Under the pieces are notes generated by a model that saw only the letters and a program-made list of their open reading frames with translations, was not told the origin of the DNA and ran no database searches. Below are positions 43,815 through 51,411 of a DNA stretch of 51,411 nucleotides, piece after piece. How positions within the stretch are numbered: position 1 is the stretch's first letter; each line of letters opens with the position of its first letter. This stretch comes from Streptomyces lateritius (lineage in GTDB: Bacteria; Actinomycetota; Actinomycetes; Streptomycetales; Streptomycetaceae), in NCBI RefSeq assembly GCF_014649715.1, contig NZ_BMTO01000001.1:60427-111837 (forward strand), written 5' to 3'. The position numbers and the translations under genes are program-made.

Positions 43815-44881
43815 AACCGGTCCGCCTCCTCGACGAGATCGGCGAGGTACGCCCCCGCCGCGGGCGACTCCTGGGCAAGCGCCGCCGCCTGGCCCGCCCA
43901 CAGGTTCACGTACTCGGGCCGCCCCTGCGCCCCCGCCGCTCGGCGGATCGGCTGCATCAGGGCGTTCTGCACGGGATACGGCGGTACGTGATCCTCGTGG
44001 GCCGCCATGTCGCGGACGAACCGGTTCGGGATCCCGCGCGCGGTACGGCCCGAGAAGAGGCGGGTCAGGACCGTCGTGCGGGCCTCCGGCGTGCCGAGTG
44101 CCCGCTTGTGGACGGCGCTCGCACCCGACTCGCGGGAGACGAGGAAGCCCGTCCCGATCTGGACCGCGTCCGCGCCGAGGGCGAGCGCGGCCGCGATCCC
44201 GCGGCCGTCGGCGATCCCGCCCGCCGCGACCACCGGCACTGTCACGGCGTCCACCACCTGCGGAACCAGCGAGAACGTGCCGACCAGTGACTCCCGTACC
44301 GGACGCAGGAAGGCGCCCCGGTGGCCGCCCGCGTCGGTGCCGGACGCGACGATCGCGTCCACGCCCGAACGTTCCAGGGCCACGGCCTCGTCCACCGTCG
44401 TCGCCGTACCGATCAGCGCGATACCGAGCCGCCTCGTCTCCTCGACGAGCCGCGGGGCCGGCAACCCCATCACCAGGCTGATCACCGGCGGGGCTGCGGC
44501 GATCAGGGCGTCCAGCTGTGCGTCGAAATCCGGCCGGGCCGCCACGCCGGCGGCCGTCGGCGCGGTCACGCCGAGCTCGTCGTAGTACGGCTTCAACCGC
44601 GCCACGTGCGCGGCGAGTTCGGCCTCGGACGGCCGGAGCGCCGTGCCGTCCTCCAGCGGCACCCACAGGTTCACCGCGAACGGCCGGTCCGTGTCCGCCT
44701 TCAGGCGGGCCACGAGGTCGGTGATCTCCTCCGGGGCGAGGAGGTGTGCCCCGTACGAGCCGAGTCCACCGCCCTCCGACACCGCGACGGCCAGCTCGAC
44801 CGAGGAGAGCCCACCCCCGAAAGGCCCCTGGACGATGGGGAGCTCGATCCCGAGGGACTCCCCGAGACGCCCCGGCCTCAC
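43802..44881 (-). CDS. Nitronate monooxygenase-family flavoprotein
   Basis: A 359-residue FMN-dependent TIM-barrel enzyme: LPIVQGPFGGGLSS at the start, VVAAGGIADGRGIAAALALGADAVQIGTGF as phosphate-binding region and SGTDAGGHRG holding the presumed catalytic His. It oxidises alkyl nitronates or reduces related substrates. GTG 44881 overlaps the flavodoxin stop (GTGA), so both are co-translated. The 3' end carries the 8-bp repeat array. Confidence 0.85.
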   Translation of the reverse strand: MRPGRLGESLGIELPIVQGPFGGGLSSVELAVAVSEGGGLGSYGAHLLAPEEITDLVARLKADTDRPFAVNLWVPLEDGTALRPSEAELAAHVARLKPYYDELGVTAPTAAGVAARPDFDAQLDALIAAAPPVISLVMGLPAPRLVEETRRLGIALIGTATTVDEAVALERSGVDAIVASGTDAGGHRGAFLRPVRESLVGTFSLVPQVVDAVTVPVVAAGGIADGRGIAAALALGADAVQIGTGFLVSRESGASAVHKRALGTPEARTTVLTRLFSGRTARGIPNRFVRDMAAHEDHVPPYPVQNALMQPIRRAAGAQGRPEYVNLWAGQAAALAQESPAAGAYLADLVEEADRLLKR

Positions 44882-45498
44882 GCGGTCACCGCCAGGGCGC
44901 TCTCGGCCTCGCGACCCAGGGCCTGGCGCAGCGCCGCCCGCGCCACGCGCTCGCCCAGGTGCCGGGCCGTGCGCAGGTCGGACGCGCCGGGTGCCTGCTC
45001 CGGGCCGAGATCGGAGGGCGACTGGGCCATGGCGCCAACGAAGCCGCCGAGCCGGTTGAGGTCTTCGGGGCTGCCCCCGGAGGAGTAGATCCAGCCGGGC
45101 GCGAGGCCCAGCGGCACCCACGTCATGCCGTGCTGGGCGGCGAAGACGGTCATGGACAGCAGGGCGTTGTCCTTGTTGCCGTTCACCCCGGCCGAGGTGG
45201 TGAAGCCGGCCGCGAGCTTGTCCTGCCAGCCGCGCGCGGCCCAGACCGGCGCGCTCGCCTCGGCGAACCGCTGGAAGACGGCCGACGTGGAGCCCATGTA
45301 GGTGGGGGAGCCGAAGACGATCGCCTCCGCCGCGGCGAGGGCCGCCCACAGCTCGTCGTCGAGCACCGACACATCACGCTGGTCGGCGCGGACTCCGGGC
45401 ACGGAGCCGACGCCCTCGGCCACGGCTGCGGCCTGGCGGGCGGTGTGCCCGTACCCGCTGTGATGGACGACGGCGACGGTGATGGGTACGGCGGACAT
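44878..45498 (-). CDS. WrbA-like flavodoxin/FMN reductase
   Basis: A 206-residue flavodoxin-fold protein with FMN phosphate loop HHSGYGHTARQ and FGSPTYMGSTSAVFQRF. WrbA relatives reduce quinones with NAD(P)H in two-electron steps. AGGAGG stands 6-7 nt before ATG 45498. It forms an operon with the nitronate monooxygenase and is divergent from the TetR gene, so both are likely induced together under electrophile or nitro stress. Confidence 0.85.
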   Translation of the reverse strand: MSAVPITVAVVHHSGYGHTARQAAAVAEGVGSVPGVRADQRDVSVLDDELWAALAAAEAIVFGSPTYMGSTSAVFQRFAEASAPVWAARGWQDKLAAGFTTSAGVNGNKDNALLSMTVFAAQHGMTWVPLGLAPGWIYSSGGSPEDLNRLGGFVGAMAQSPSDLGPEQAPGASDLRTARHLGERVARAALRQALGREAESALAVTA

Positions 45499-45550
45499 GC
45501 GTGGCCTCCTGCGTCGCGGCGGGCCGGACGCCCGTCGATGCCGAGGACAC

Positions 45551-45603
45551 TAGACGACCGGTCAACTAAAAACCACACCGGTCGGGCCGGTAGTAGTTGA
45601 CCG
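45551..45603. promoter_or_regulatory. TetR operator region
   Basis: TAGACGACCGGTCAACTA (45551-45568) is an imperfect palindrome centred on GACCGGTC. A CGGTCAACTA/TAGTTGACCG inverted pair (45559-45568, 45594-45603) spans the divergent promoters. Confidence 0.6.
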
Positions 45604-45619
45604 CCCGTATAGTGACGCC

Positions 45620-46222
45620 ATGGGAAGGACCAGTACGGCCCGCGAACGACTGCTCGACGCCGCCGGCGACCTCATGCGCAGCCGTGGCTACGGCAGCCTC
45701 GGCGTCGCGGAGATCTGCGCCCGGGCGGAGGTGAAGAAGGGCAGCTTCTACCACTTCTTCGAGTCCAAGCAGGCCCTGACCGTCGAGGTCGTCGACGCCT
45801 ACTGGCAGGGTGAACGCACCTGCTGGACCGGCGAGTTCGCCCGCTCCGCGCCCGCCCTCGACCGGCTGCGGCGCCTGTTGGACGCCATGGCGGCCGTGCA
45901 GCGGCGCACGAAGGAGACCTCGGGAACGGTCGACGGCTGCCTGCTGGGCAACCTCGCTCTGGAGCTCAGTACCCAGGAGCCCGGCGTCCGGGCCCGCCTG
46001 GAGGAGATCTTCGACGAGCAGATCGAACTCGTCGCCGCCGTCCTCGCCGAGGCGGCCGCCGAGGGCGCCGTCCCGGCGGAGCGGGCCACGGTCGCCACCG
46101 CCCGGGCGGTGGTCGCCCAGCTCGAGGGCATGGTCCTCTTCGCCAAGCTCAAGAACGACCCCGGGGTCATGGACGACCTGTGGCCCCACACCCTGAGGCT
46201 GCTGGGCGCGGCGGCCGGTTAG
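45620..46222 (+). CDS. TetR-family regulator
   Basis: A 200-residue TetR protein: HTH at about 10-50 (RERLLDAAGDLMRSRGYGSLGVAEICARAEVKKGSFYHFFESK) and a helical effector domain. It lies divergent from the flavodoxin/nitronate monooxygenase operon across a palindromic region and should repress that operon and itself. Ligand unknown, perhaps a quinone or nitro compound. Confidence 0.88.
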   Translation: MGRTSTARERLLDAAGDLMRSRGYGSLGVAEICARAEVKKGSFYHFFESKQALTVEVVDAYWQGERTCWTGEFARSAPALDRLRRLLDAMAAVQRRTKETSGTVDGCLLGNLALELSTQEPGVRARLEEIFDEQIELVAAVLAEAAAEGAVPAERATVATARAVVAQLEGMVLFAKLKNDPGVMDDLWPHTLRLLGAAAG

Positions 46223-46239
46223 GCCTGAAACGCGGCAGG

Positions 46240-46265
46240 CCCCGCCCCTCCGGAAGGAGGGCGGG
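46240..46265 (+). terminator. Terminator after TetR gene
   Basis: CCCGCCCCTCC (46240-46250) and GGAGGGGCGGG (46255-46265) form an 11-bp stem with a 4-nt loop. Confidence 0.8.
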
Positions 46266-46328
46266 ACCTCGCGTGTGGCTGCCGGCCGCCACGGGCTGAC
46301 CGCTACGCGCCGGCTACCTGCTGTCGGC

Positions 46329-46730
46329 TCAGTACCAGCCGTTGGCCTGCCAGAACGCCCAGGCGGCGTTCGGGCTGCCGTAGCGCTCGTTCATGTAGTT
46401 CAGGCCCCACTTGATCTGGGTGGCCGGGTTCGTCTTCCAGTCGGAGCCGGCCGAGGACATCTTCGAGGCCGGGAGGGCCTGGACGAGGCCGTAGGCACCG
46501 CTGGACGAGTTGGTGGCGGCAGGGTTCCAGCCGGACTCGTGGGAGACGATCTTGCTGAAGGCCTGGTACTGCGAAGCCGGAACGATCTGCTTGGCGATCT
46601 CCTGGGGAGTCGCGGCCGAAGCCGTGGACGTCGTGCCGAGCACCGCACCCGAGGCGCCCAGCAGCACGGCTGCGGAGGCGGCGAAGGTCTTCTTGCGGGA
46701 CGAGACACGAGTGGAGAGCGAGCGGAACAC
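46329..46730 (-). CDS. Small secreted lytic transglycosylase
   Basis: A 133-residue exported protein. The signal peptide (residues 1-38, SRKKTFAAS...ASAA) is followed by an SLT-like domain with catalytic Glu in IVSHESGWNP, then SSGAYGLVQALPASKM and a C-terminal AWAFWQANGWY. This is the short one-domain form that cleaves peptidoglycan strands at the cell surface. GTG 46730 has TAGGTC 6 nt upstream, so the mRNA may be leaderless. Confidence 0.8.
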   Translation of the reverse strand: MFRSLSTRVSSRKKTFAASAAVLLGASGAVLGTTSTASAATPQEIAKQIVPASQYQAFSKIVSHESGWNPAATNSSSGAYGLVQALPASKMSSAGSDWKTNPATQIKWGLNYMNERYGSPNAAWAFWQANGWY

Positions 46731-47044
46731 GAAGCGACCTAACGTCGGGGGCAAGGGGCGCACCAGACGTTTTCGGCAAGCCGGAACCAGAGCCCGGGGG
46801 GTCCCGGAGATCGTGGGATTCGGCCTGTCCGAGGCGCTGCGACGAGCGGCGGCTGCCTGGCGACGTCCACCAGACAAGCAGGGCGGGAAGCCTGGCGCAA
46901 CGACCCCCTGTACTAGGCACTTTCGCATCCAGGGCGAACGTCCCGGAGACGGTCGACCGTCGGCCGGATGTTCCCGCAGGTGGCGGTGGGTTATGGGGCG
47001 ATTTGACCCGACCTGTCCCACTCCTATTCCGGCTCGTACGTGAC
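46731..47044. other. Spacer upstream of transglycosylase
   Basis: About 310 bp without a gene. A minus-strand TAGTAC near 46911-46916 could be a -10. I looked for the c-di-AMP (ydaO) riboswitch that precedes many cell-wall hydrolases and did not recognise its conserved blocks. Confidence 0.4.
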
Positions 47045-47941
47045 CTACGTCCTGTGGGGCGCCTCACCGCGAGGGGCCCCTCCAGGCCCCTCGAATGTGA
47101 CCTGGGCCTCGAAGTTCGCCCGCCGTGTCGCCCGCCGGAGCGCCTTCAGGACAGTGCCGCCGACGGTCAGGGTGAGGACGACGGTGAGCGCGGCGCGGCC
47201 GAGGTCCCAGCCGAGGGAGGTGGCGACGACGTACGCGGCGAACCGCGGCAGGTTCTCGTGCAGCGGGTCGCCGGACACGAAGGAGACGCCGGAGGCCAGA
47301 CCGGGCACGATCGTCCAGCCGTACAGGTTCATGATCGTGCCGTACGCGAAGGCCGCCAGGAAGCCGTACGCGGAGAGCATCAGCAGCTCGGCGCGGCCCC
47401 GCAGCCGCTCCGGGCCGGGCAGCAGGCCCGCGCCCATGGTGAACCAGCCCATCGACAGCATCTGGAACGGCATCCAGGGCCCCACACCGCCGGTGAGTAG
47501 GGCCGACGCGAACATCGTCACCGCGCCGAGGACGAAGCCGAAGCCCGGCCCGAGGACCCGGCCGCTCAGCACCATCAGGAAGAACATCGGCTCCAGACCG
47601 GCCGTCCCGGCCCCGAGCGGCCGCAGGGCGGCCCCCACGGCGGCCAGCACGCCCAGCATCGCGACCGCCTTCGCGTCCATCCCGCTGTCGGCGATCGTCG
47701 CGACGACGACCGCGACGAGCAGCGGCAGCAGGGCGGCGAAGAGCCAGGGCGCGTCGGCGGAGTGCGAGGTGAGGGCGGCGGAGGAGTCCGCGAGCAGCGG
47801 CCAGCCGAAGGCCATGGCCCCGATCAGGGAGATGAGGACGAGGGCGGCGACCGCACGCGGTCCGAGCCGGATGGGTCGCGCGGAGGCGCGTGAGGAGGTG
47901 CTCGGTGAGGAGTTCGGTGAGGTGCTCGGCGAGGGGGTCAC
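47045..47941 (-). CDS. ECF transporter S component
   Basis: A 298-residue membrane protein with about six helices; it binds the vitamin or metal chelate imported by the ECF complex. Features are AMLGVLAAVGAALRPLGAGTAGLEPMFFLMVLSGRVLGPGFGFVLGAVTMFASALLTGGVGPWMPFQM, typical of ECF S proteins. GTG 47941 overlaps the ATPase stop. The substrate cannot be deduced; a cobalamin-type ligand is possible. Confidence 0.8.
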   Translation of the reverse strand: MTPSPSTSPNSSPSTSSRASARPIRLGPRAVAALVLISLIGAMAFGWPLLADSSAALTSHSADAPWLFAALLPLLVAVVVATIADSGMDAKAVAMLGVLAAVGAALRPLGAGTAGLEPMFFLMVLSGRVLGPGFGFVLGAVTMFASALLTGGVGPWMPFQMLSMGWFTMGAGLLPGPERLRGRAELLMLSAYGFLAAFAYGTIMNLYGWTIVPGLASGVSFVSGDPLHENLPRFAAYVVATSLGWDLGRAALTVVLTLTVGGTVLKALRRATRRANFEAQVTFEGPGGAPRGEAPHRT

Positions 47942-49632
47942 AGGGCCTCCCTGACCTGCTCGACCGTGAGCCACGGCTGCGGGGCGAGGATCTTGGCGAC
48001 CTGCGGCGAGAAAGCGGGGGAGGAGACGACCACCTCGGCCGTCGGGCCGTCCGCGACGACCTCGCCGCTCGCCAGGATCACCACCCGGTGCGCCAGCTCG
48101 GCGGCCAGCTCCACGTCGTGCGTGGCCAGCACGATGCCATGCCCCTCGGCGGCCAGGCCGCGCAGATGCGCCACGAGACGCGTCTTGGCCGCGTAGTCGA
48201 GCCCTCGGGTCGGCTCGTCGAGGAGGAGCAGCGGCGGTCGACCGGTGAGCACGACGGCCAGGGCAAGCGCGAGGCGCTGCCCTTCCGACAGGTCGCGCGG
48301 ATGGGTGTCGTCCGCCACGCCCGGCAGCAGCTCGGACACGACGGCCCGGCAGGTCCCGGGCGCGGCGCCCGCGTCGGTGTCGGCGGCGGCGCACTCGGCG
48401 GCGACCGTGTCCGCGTACAGCAGATCGCGCGGCTCCTGCGGTACGAGAGCGACCTGCCGGATCAGCTCGCGCGGATCGGTGCGGTGGGGGACCCGGCCGC
48501 TCACGAGGACGCTGCCGGAGGTGGGCTCGACCATGCCGACGAGCGAGCCGAGGAGGGTGGACTTTCCGGCGCCGTTACGGCCCATGAGGGCGACGGTCTC
48601 GCCGGGCCGCACGGTCAGCTCGACGCGCCGCAGCGCTTCGACGCGGCCGCGGCGGACGCCGAGGGCGCGGACATCGACGAGGGCGTCCGAGAGGAGGGCC
48701 TCGCGGGTCGGGCGCCGCCAGAACCGGAAACCGGCGGCTCCGCCCCCGGACCCCCGCGCCTCGAACGCCGGCGAGGCCGCATTCCCAGCCCGCCCGCCGT
48801 TCGAGGGCCGGGGCTCGGGGCGGAGCCCCGTAAGACGCTCCCGCAGGGGACCCGCCCCCCGCCTCGCGTCGCGGACCGTCAGAGGGAGCGGGGTCCAGCC
48901 CGCCAGGCGGCCCAGAGCCACCACCGGAGGGTGGACCGGGGACATCGCCATGATGTCCGTCGGCGGGCCCATGACGCCCTCCGGCAGGAGCAGCACCTGG
49001 TCCGCGTACTGCACCACCCGCTCCAGGCGGTGCTCGGCCATCAGGACCGTCGTGCCGAGGTCGTGGACCAGGCGCTGGAGCACCGCCAGGACGTCCTCCG
49101 CCGCCGCCGGGTCCAGTGCCGACGTCGGTTCGTCCAGGACGAGGACCTTGGGGTGCGGTGTCAGGACCGAGCCGATCGCCACCCGCTGCTGCTGGCCGCC
49201 GGACAGCGTGGCGATCGGCCGGTCGCGGAGCTCCGCGAGCCCCAGCAGGTCCAGGGTCTCCTCCACCCGGCGCCGCATCACCGCGGGTGCCAGGCCCAGC
49301 GACTCCATGCCGTACGCCAGTTCGTCCTCGACCGTGTCCGTGACGAAGTGCGCGCGCGGGTCCTGCCCCACCGTGCCGACCACGTCCGCCAGTTCGCGCG
49401 GCTTGTGCGTCCGCGTGTCCCGGCCGGCGACCGTCACCCGGCCCTTCAGCGTCCCGCCCGTGAAGTGCGGGACGAGTCCCGACACCGCGCCCAGGAGCGT
49501 CGACTTGCCCACGCCCGACGGGCCGACGAGCAGGACCAGTTCCCCCTCCGGGACGGTCAGGTCCACGTCCCGGAGCGTGGGCGCGCCGCCCGGGTCCCCG
49601 TACGTCACCGAGACGTTCTCGAAGCGGATCAC
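47938..49632 (-). CDS. ECF transporter double ATPase (A-A' fusion)
   Basis: A 564-residue protein with two ABC domains: Walker A GPSGVGKST (about 38-46), signature LSGGQQQR and Walker B VLVLDEPTS in the first; GRNGAGKST, signature LSEGQRLALA and LLLLDEPTRG in the second. It powers the ECF transporter. The linker (about 267-300) is encoded by a dispersed palindromic repeat. GTG 49632 overlaps the T-component stop. Confidence 0.9.
   Translation of the reverse strand: MIRFENVSVTYGDPGGAPTLRDVDLTVPEGELVLLVGPSGVGKSTLLGAVSGLVPHFTGGTLKGRVTVAGRDTRTHKPRELADVVGTVGQDPRAHFVTDTVEDELAYGMESLGLAPAVMRRRVEETLDLLGLAELRDRPIATLSGGQQQRVAIGSVLTPHPKVLVLDEPTSALDPAAAEDVLAVLQRLVHDLGTTVLMAEHRLERVVQYADQVLLLPEGVMGPPTDIMAMSPVHPPVVALGRLAGWTPLPLTVRDARRGAGPLRERLTGLRPEPRPSNGGRAGNAASPAFEARGSGGGAAGFRFWRRPTREALLSDALVDVRALGVRRGRVEALRRVELTVRPGETVALMGRNGAGKSTLLGSLVGMVEPTSGSVLVSGRVPHRTDPRELIRQVALVPQEPRDLLYADTVAAECAAADTDAGAAPGTCRAVVSELLPGVADDTHPRDLSEGQRLALALAVVLTGRPPLLLLDEPTRGLDYAAKTRLVAHLRGLAAEGHGIVLATHDVELAAELAHRVVILASGEVVADGPTAEVVVSSPAFSPQVAKILAPQPWLTVEQVREAL
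48733..48830. repeat. Streptomyces REP-like palindrome inside ATPase gene
   Basis: GGCTCCGCCCCCGGACCCC...CTCGAACGCCGGCG and, inverted, CGCCCGCCGTTCGAGGGC...GGGGCGGAGCC form a pair of about 37-bp arms. The sequence resembles dispersed intergenic palindromes of Streptomyces (GGGGCTCCGCCCCGGACCCC type), here read in frame as a linker. Confidence 0.65.
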
Positions 49633-50744
49633 GGGACTCGGGACTCCTCGGGGACGGGGGCGACGAACGCGGGCACCAGGCCCACCAGGACGGACAGGGC
49701 GGGCCACAACGGCAGTTCCGGCGCCACCAGAGGGACGACCCCGGGGTGCAGCGCCTCGTACGCGTAGGCGTTCGCCCACACCATCAGCGCCGCCACCGCC
49801 ACGCCCGACCCGGCCACGAGCCACGCCCGCGCGCCCCACCGGTCGGGCCGGTACCGGCTGCGTACCGCGCGGCGGCCGCCGAGCCGGAGCCCGGCCACGG
49901 CCGCCGCCAGACCACCGGCGACGAGCGGCAGTCCGTACCCCGCGCCCTCCGCCGCCAGCAGACCGTACGATCCCGCGCACACGCCGAGCAGCCCGCCGAG
50001 CGTCAGCACGTCGGTCGTGCGCCGCACGGCCGACGGCACCGACGCCGTACGGCCGTAACCGCGCGCGTCCATCGACGCCGCCACCGCGATCGACCGCTCC
50101 AGCGCGCCCTCCAGAACCGGCAGTCCGATCTGGAGCACCGCCCGTACCCCGCCCGTCGGCCGCCCCCGCAGCCGCCGGGCCGTTCGCAGCCGCACCACGT
50201 CCGCCACCATGTTCGGCGCGAAGGTCATCGCCACGACGACGGCGACCCCGACCTCGTACAGGGCGCCCGGCAGCGACTTGAGCAGCCGCGCCGGATTGGC
50301 GAGCGCGTTCGCCGCGCCCACGCAGATCAGCAGGGTTGCCAGCTTGGCGCCGTCGTACACCGCGAAGACGATCTGCTCGGCGGTGACCCGGCCCCCGATC
50401 CGTACCCCTTGCGCCCACTCGGGCAACGGCACCTCGGGCAGGGTGAACAGCTCGTGCGTGCCCGGGACGGACGAGCCGAGGACCACCGAGAAGACCACGC
50501 GCAGGAAGACGACGAACAGGCCCAGCTTCACGAACGCCCCGTACGAGCGCGCCCAGGGCGCGTCCGTACGGCGGGCGGCGACGACATAGCCGGCGACGCC
50601 CACGATCAGGCCGAGGAGGAGCGGGTCGGTGGTACGGGAGGCGGCGACGGCCAGGCCGAGGGCCCAGAGCCACCAGGCGCCGGCGTGCAGGGCGTTGGAG
50701 CGGTTCGCCTCGGGGGCGCGGATCATGCGGGGGGCCGGGCTCAT
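49629..50744 (-). CDS. ECF transporter T component (CbiQ-like)
   Basis: A 371-residue membrane protein of the CbiQ/EcfT family, with helices around 20-75, 90-110, 130-155 and the coupling motifs near AASMDARGYGR and LRTARRLRGRPTGG (Ala-Arg-Gly type). It links the ATPase to the S component. ATG 50744 overlaps the SCO2322-type stop (ATGA). Confidence 0.85.
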   Translation of the reverse strand: MSPAPRMIRAPEANRSNALHAGAWWLWALGLAVAASRTTDPLLLGLIVGVAGYVVAARRTDAPWARSYGAFVKLGLFVVFLRVVFSVVLGSSVPGTHELFTLPEVPLPEWAQGVRIGGRVTAEQIVFAVYDGAKLATLLICVGAANALANPARLLKSLPGALYEVGVAVVVAMTFAPNMVADVVRLRTARRLRGRPTGGVRAVLQIGLPVLEGALERSIAVAASMDARGYGRTASVPSAVRRTTDVLTLGGLLGVCAGSYGLLAAEGAGYGLPLVAGGLAAAVAGLRLGGRRAVRSRYRPDRWGARAWLVAGSGVAVAALMVWANAYAYEALHPGVVPLVAPELPLWPALSVLVGLVPAFVAPVPEESRVP

Positions 50745-51411
50745 CCGCGGCGGCGGGCCTTCCAGACGGCGGCGCCCCCGAGCGCGAGCACGGCGACACC
50801 ACCGGCGAGGGCGCCGACGGAGGGCCCGCCGGACTCGCCGTCCGCCCTCGTGGTGACGGTCGCGGTGGGTTGTCCGGTGGAGCGCTCCGATCCCGAGGGC
50901 CGGGGCGATGTCCCCGCGACCTGGTCGCCGCAGCCCTTCGCCGGGTAGCCCGCGATGCCGCACAGCAGCGCCGCGCTGTCGTACCGCAGCGGCGCGGCCA
51001 CCGCCGCGAGCGCCTCCGCGCTGGTCGCGTCCTCCCGCACCCGCGGGCAGCCCGCCTTGAGGAGCTTGTCCGGCGGTGTCTCGCCCGGCGGGGCGTCCAG
51101 CGGACCGCCGAAGTCGATGACGACCGCGACCCGCTTGGTGCCGGCCTTCTTCTCCGCCTTCTCCGTACCGGCGCAGATCGCCGCGAAGTCGGGGGCGGCG
51201 GAGGGCTGGGCGGCGTCGTTCGCGTCCTCGCTGACGGCGAAGCGGAAGCCGATCACGTCCCCGTCGGCGGGGCGGGCGGTCGCCGGGCCCTGCGTGGCGT
51301 ACGCCCACTTCCCGGTGCCGTCGCTCTCCCAAAACGACCAGTAGCGGTAGCCGGCGGCGTGCGCGGGGGCGGCGGCGGCCGGCGTCAGCACGACGGCCGC
51401 CGCGACCGCGG
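50741..51411 (-). CDS. SCO2322-family exported protein, 5' incomplete
   Basis: At least 223 residues; the frame stays open to the edge with a hydrophobic AVAAAVVLTPAAAAPAHAA signal-peptide end, so the start is outside. The outer domain (YRYWSFWESDGTGKWAYATQGPA, CGIAGYPAKGCGDQ) has four cysteines, and a C-terminal helix (about 190-210) with basic KARRR tail anchors it. The family always accompanies this ECF operon in Streptomyces, so it may capture the substrate outside the membrane. Confidence 0.8.
   Translation of the reverse strand, partial: AVAAAVVLTPAAAAPAHAAGYRYWSFWESDGTGKWAYATQGPATARPADGDVIGFRFAVSEDANDAAQPSAAPDFAAICAGTEKAEKKAGTKRVAVVIDFGGPLDAPPGETPPDKLLKAGCPRVREDATSAEALAAVAAPLRYDSAALLCGIAGYPAKGCGDQVAGTSPRPSGSERSTGQPTATVTTRADGESGGPSVGALAGGVAVLALGGAAVWKARRRG

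Noticed and set aside
45620..46222. TetR gene as KstR
   Set aside because: Its neighbours and palindrome are of a different type from KstR, and it adjoins the quinone/nitronate operon.
46731..47044. c-di-AMP riboswitch before the transglycosylase
   Set aside because: The conserved blocks of the ydaO class were not found.
48245..50281. 678-residue plus-strand frame
   Set aside because: Antisense shadow of the ECF genes, Arg/Pro/Ser-rich and without a start signal.

Overview
The window is high-GC actinobacterial DNA, almost certainly Streptomyces. The signs are strong G/C at third codon positions, many GTG starts, ATGA/GTGA translational coupling, leaderless TAnnnT-type promoters, and families typical of Streptomyces (RRQRL zinc protein, SpdB/SpdD, RepSA, DUF2637, SCO2322 family). 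No rRNA operon, complete tRNA or CRISPR array is present.

Positions 1 to about 21,250 are accessory DNA built mainly from two related actinomycete integrative and conjugative elements (AICEs) lying head to tail. Element 1 enters from the left edge and only its right part is visible: a minus-strand, translationally coupled transfer operon (33-3865), a divergent GntR regulator with a perfect 30-bp operator (4221-4284), a YdcF-type gene, a 240-bp repeat holding a nested palindrome, and small cargo genes. From about 7,590 to 10,720 lie a small conserved protein, an unknown protein with an SCxGH motif, and an AspBHI/Mrr-like modification-dependent restriction enzyme. Element 2 (about 10,726-21,250) looks complete: a tRNA-Val(UAC) 3'-half as att site, tyrosine integrase, excisionase, RepSA-type HUH initiator, a GGDEF protein, Spd spread proteins and an FtsK/SpoIIIE-type transfer ATPase on the minus strand. 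Divergent from these is a regulatory cassette (HTH protein plus PP2C-like phosphatase) separated by three TAAGGGGGG-type operators, followed by a second copy of the nested palindrome and a lower-GC HNH nuclease.

Positions 21,500-51,411 look like ordinary chromosome: an ActP/DUF485 solute symporter pair, an IS5-type transposase remnant, small conserved genes, an orphan Imm53 immunity gene, a metallo-hydrolase, a GntR regulator with paired ATCTCTAGAGAT operators, DUF2277, DedA, DoxX, PhoD, a secreted HNH nuclease, a FetB-like permease, HAD and peptidoglycan-binding proteins, an MFS exporter fused to a winged-helix-like tail, GNAT, a MhuD-like heme monooxygenase, a serpin, an O-methyltransferase and a DUF2330 protein. 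Two short MITE-like elements with the same ends flank the DoxX-PhoD-HNH block.

The divergent pair CYP125-like P450 and FadA5-like thiolase (40,889-43,688) matches the known actinobacterial steroid side-chain pathway and is separated by two KstR-like motifs. It is followed by a nitronate monooxygenase/flavodoxin operon with a divergent TetR regulator, a small lytic transglycosylase, and a tightly coupled ECF vitamin or metal transporter operon (SCO2322-family protein, T component, double ATPase, S component) that runs off the right edge.

The points I find most worth following are the duplicated nested palindrome of the two AICEs, the HTH+PP2C regulatory cassette, the unusual att junction, the steroid pair with its operators, and the MITE-like elements that supply a -10 box and a stop codon to neighbouring genes.
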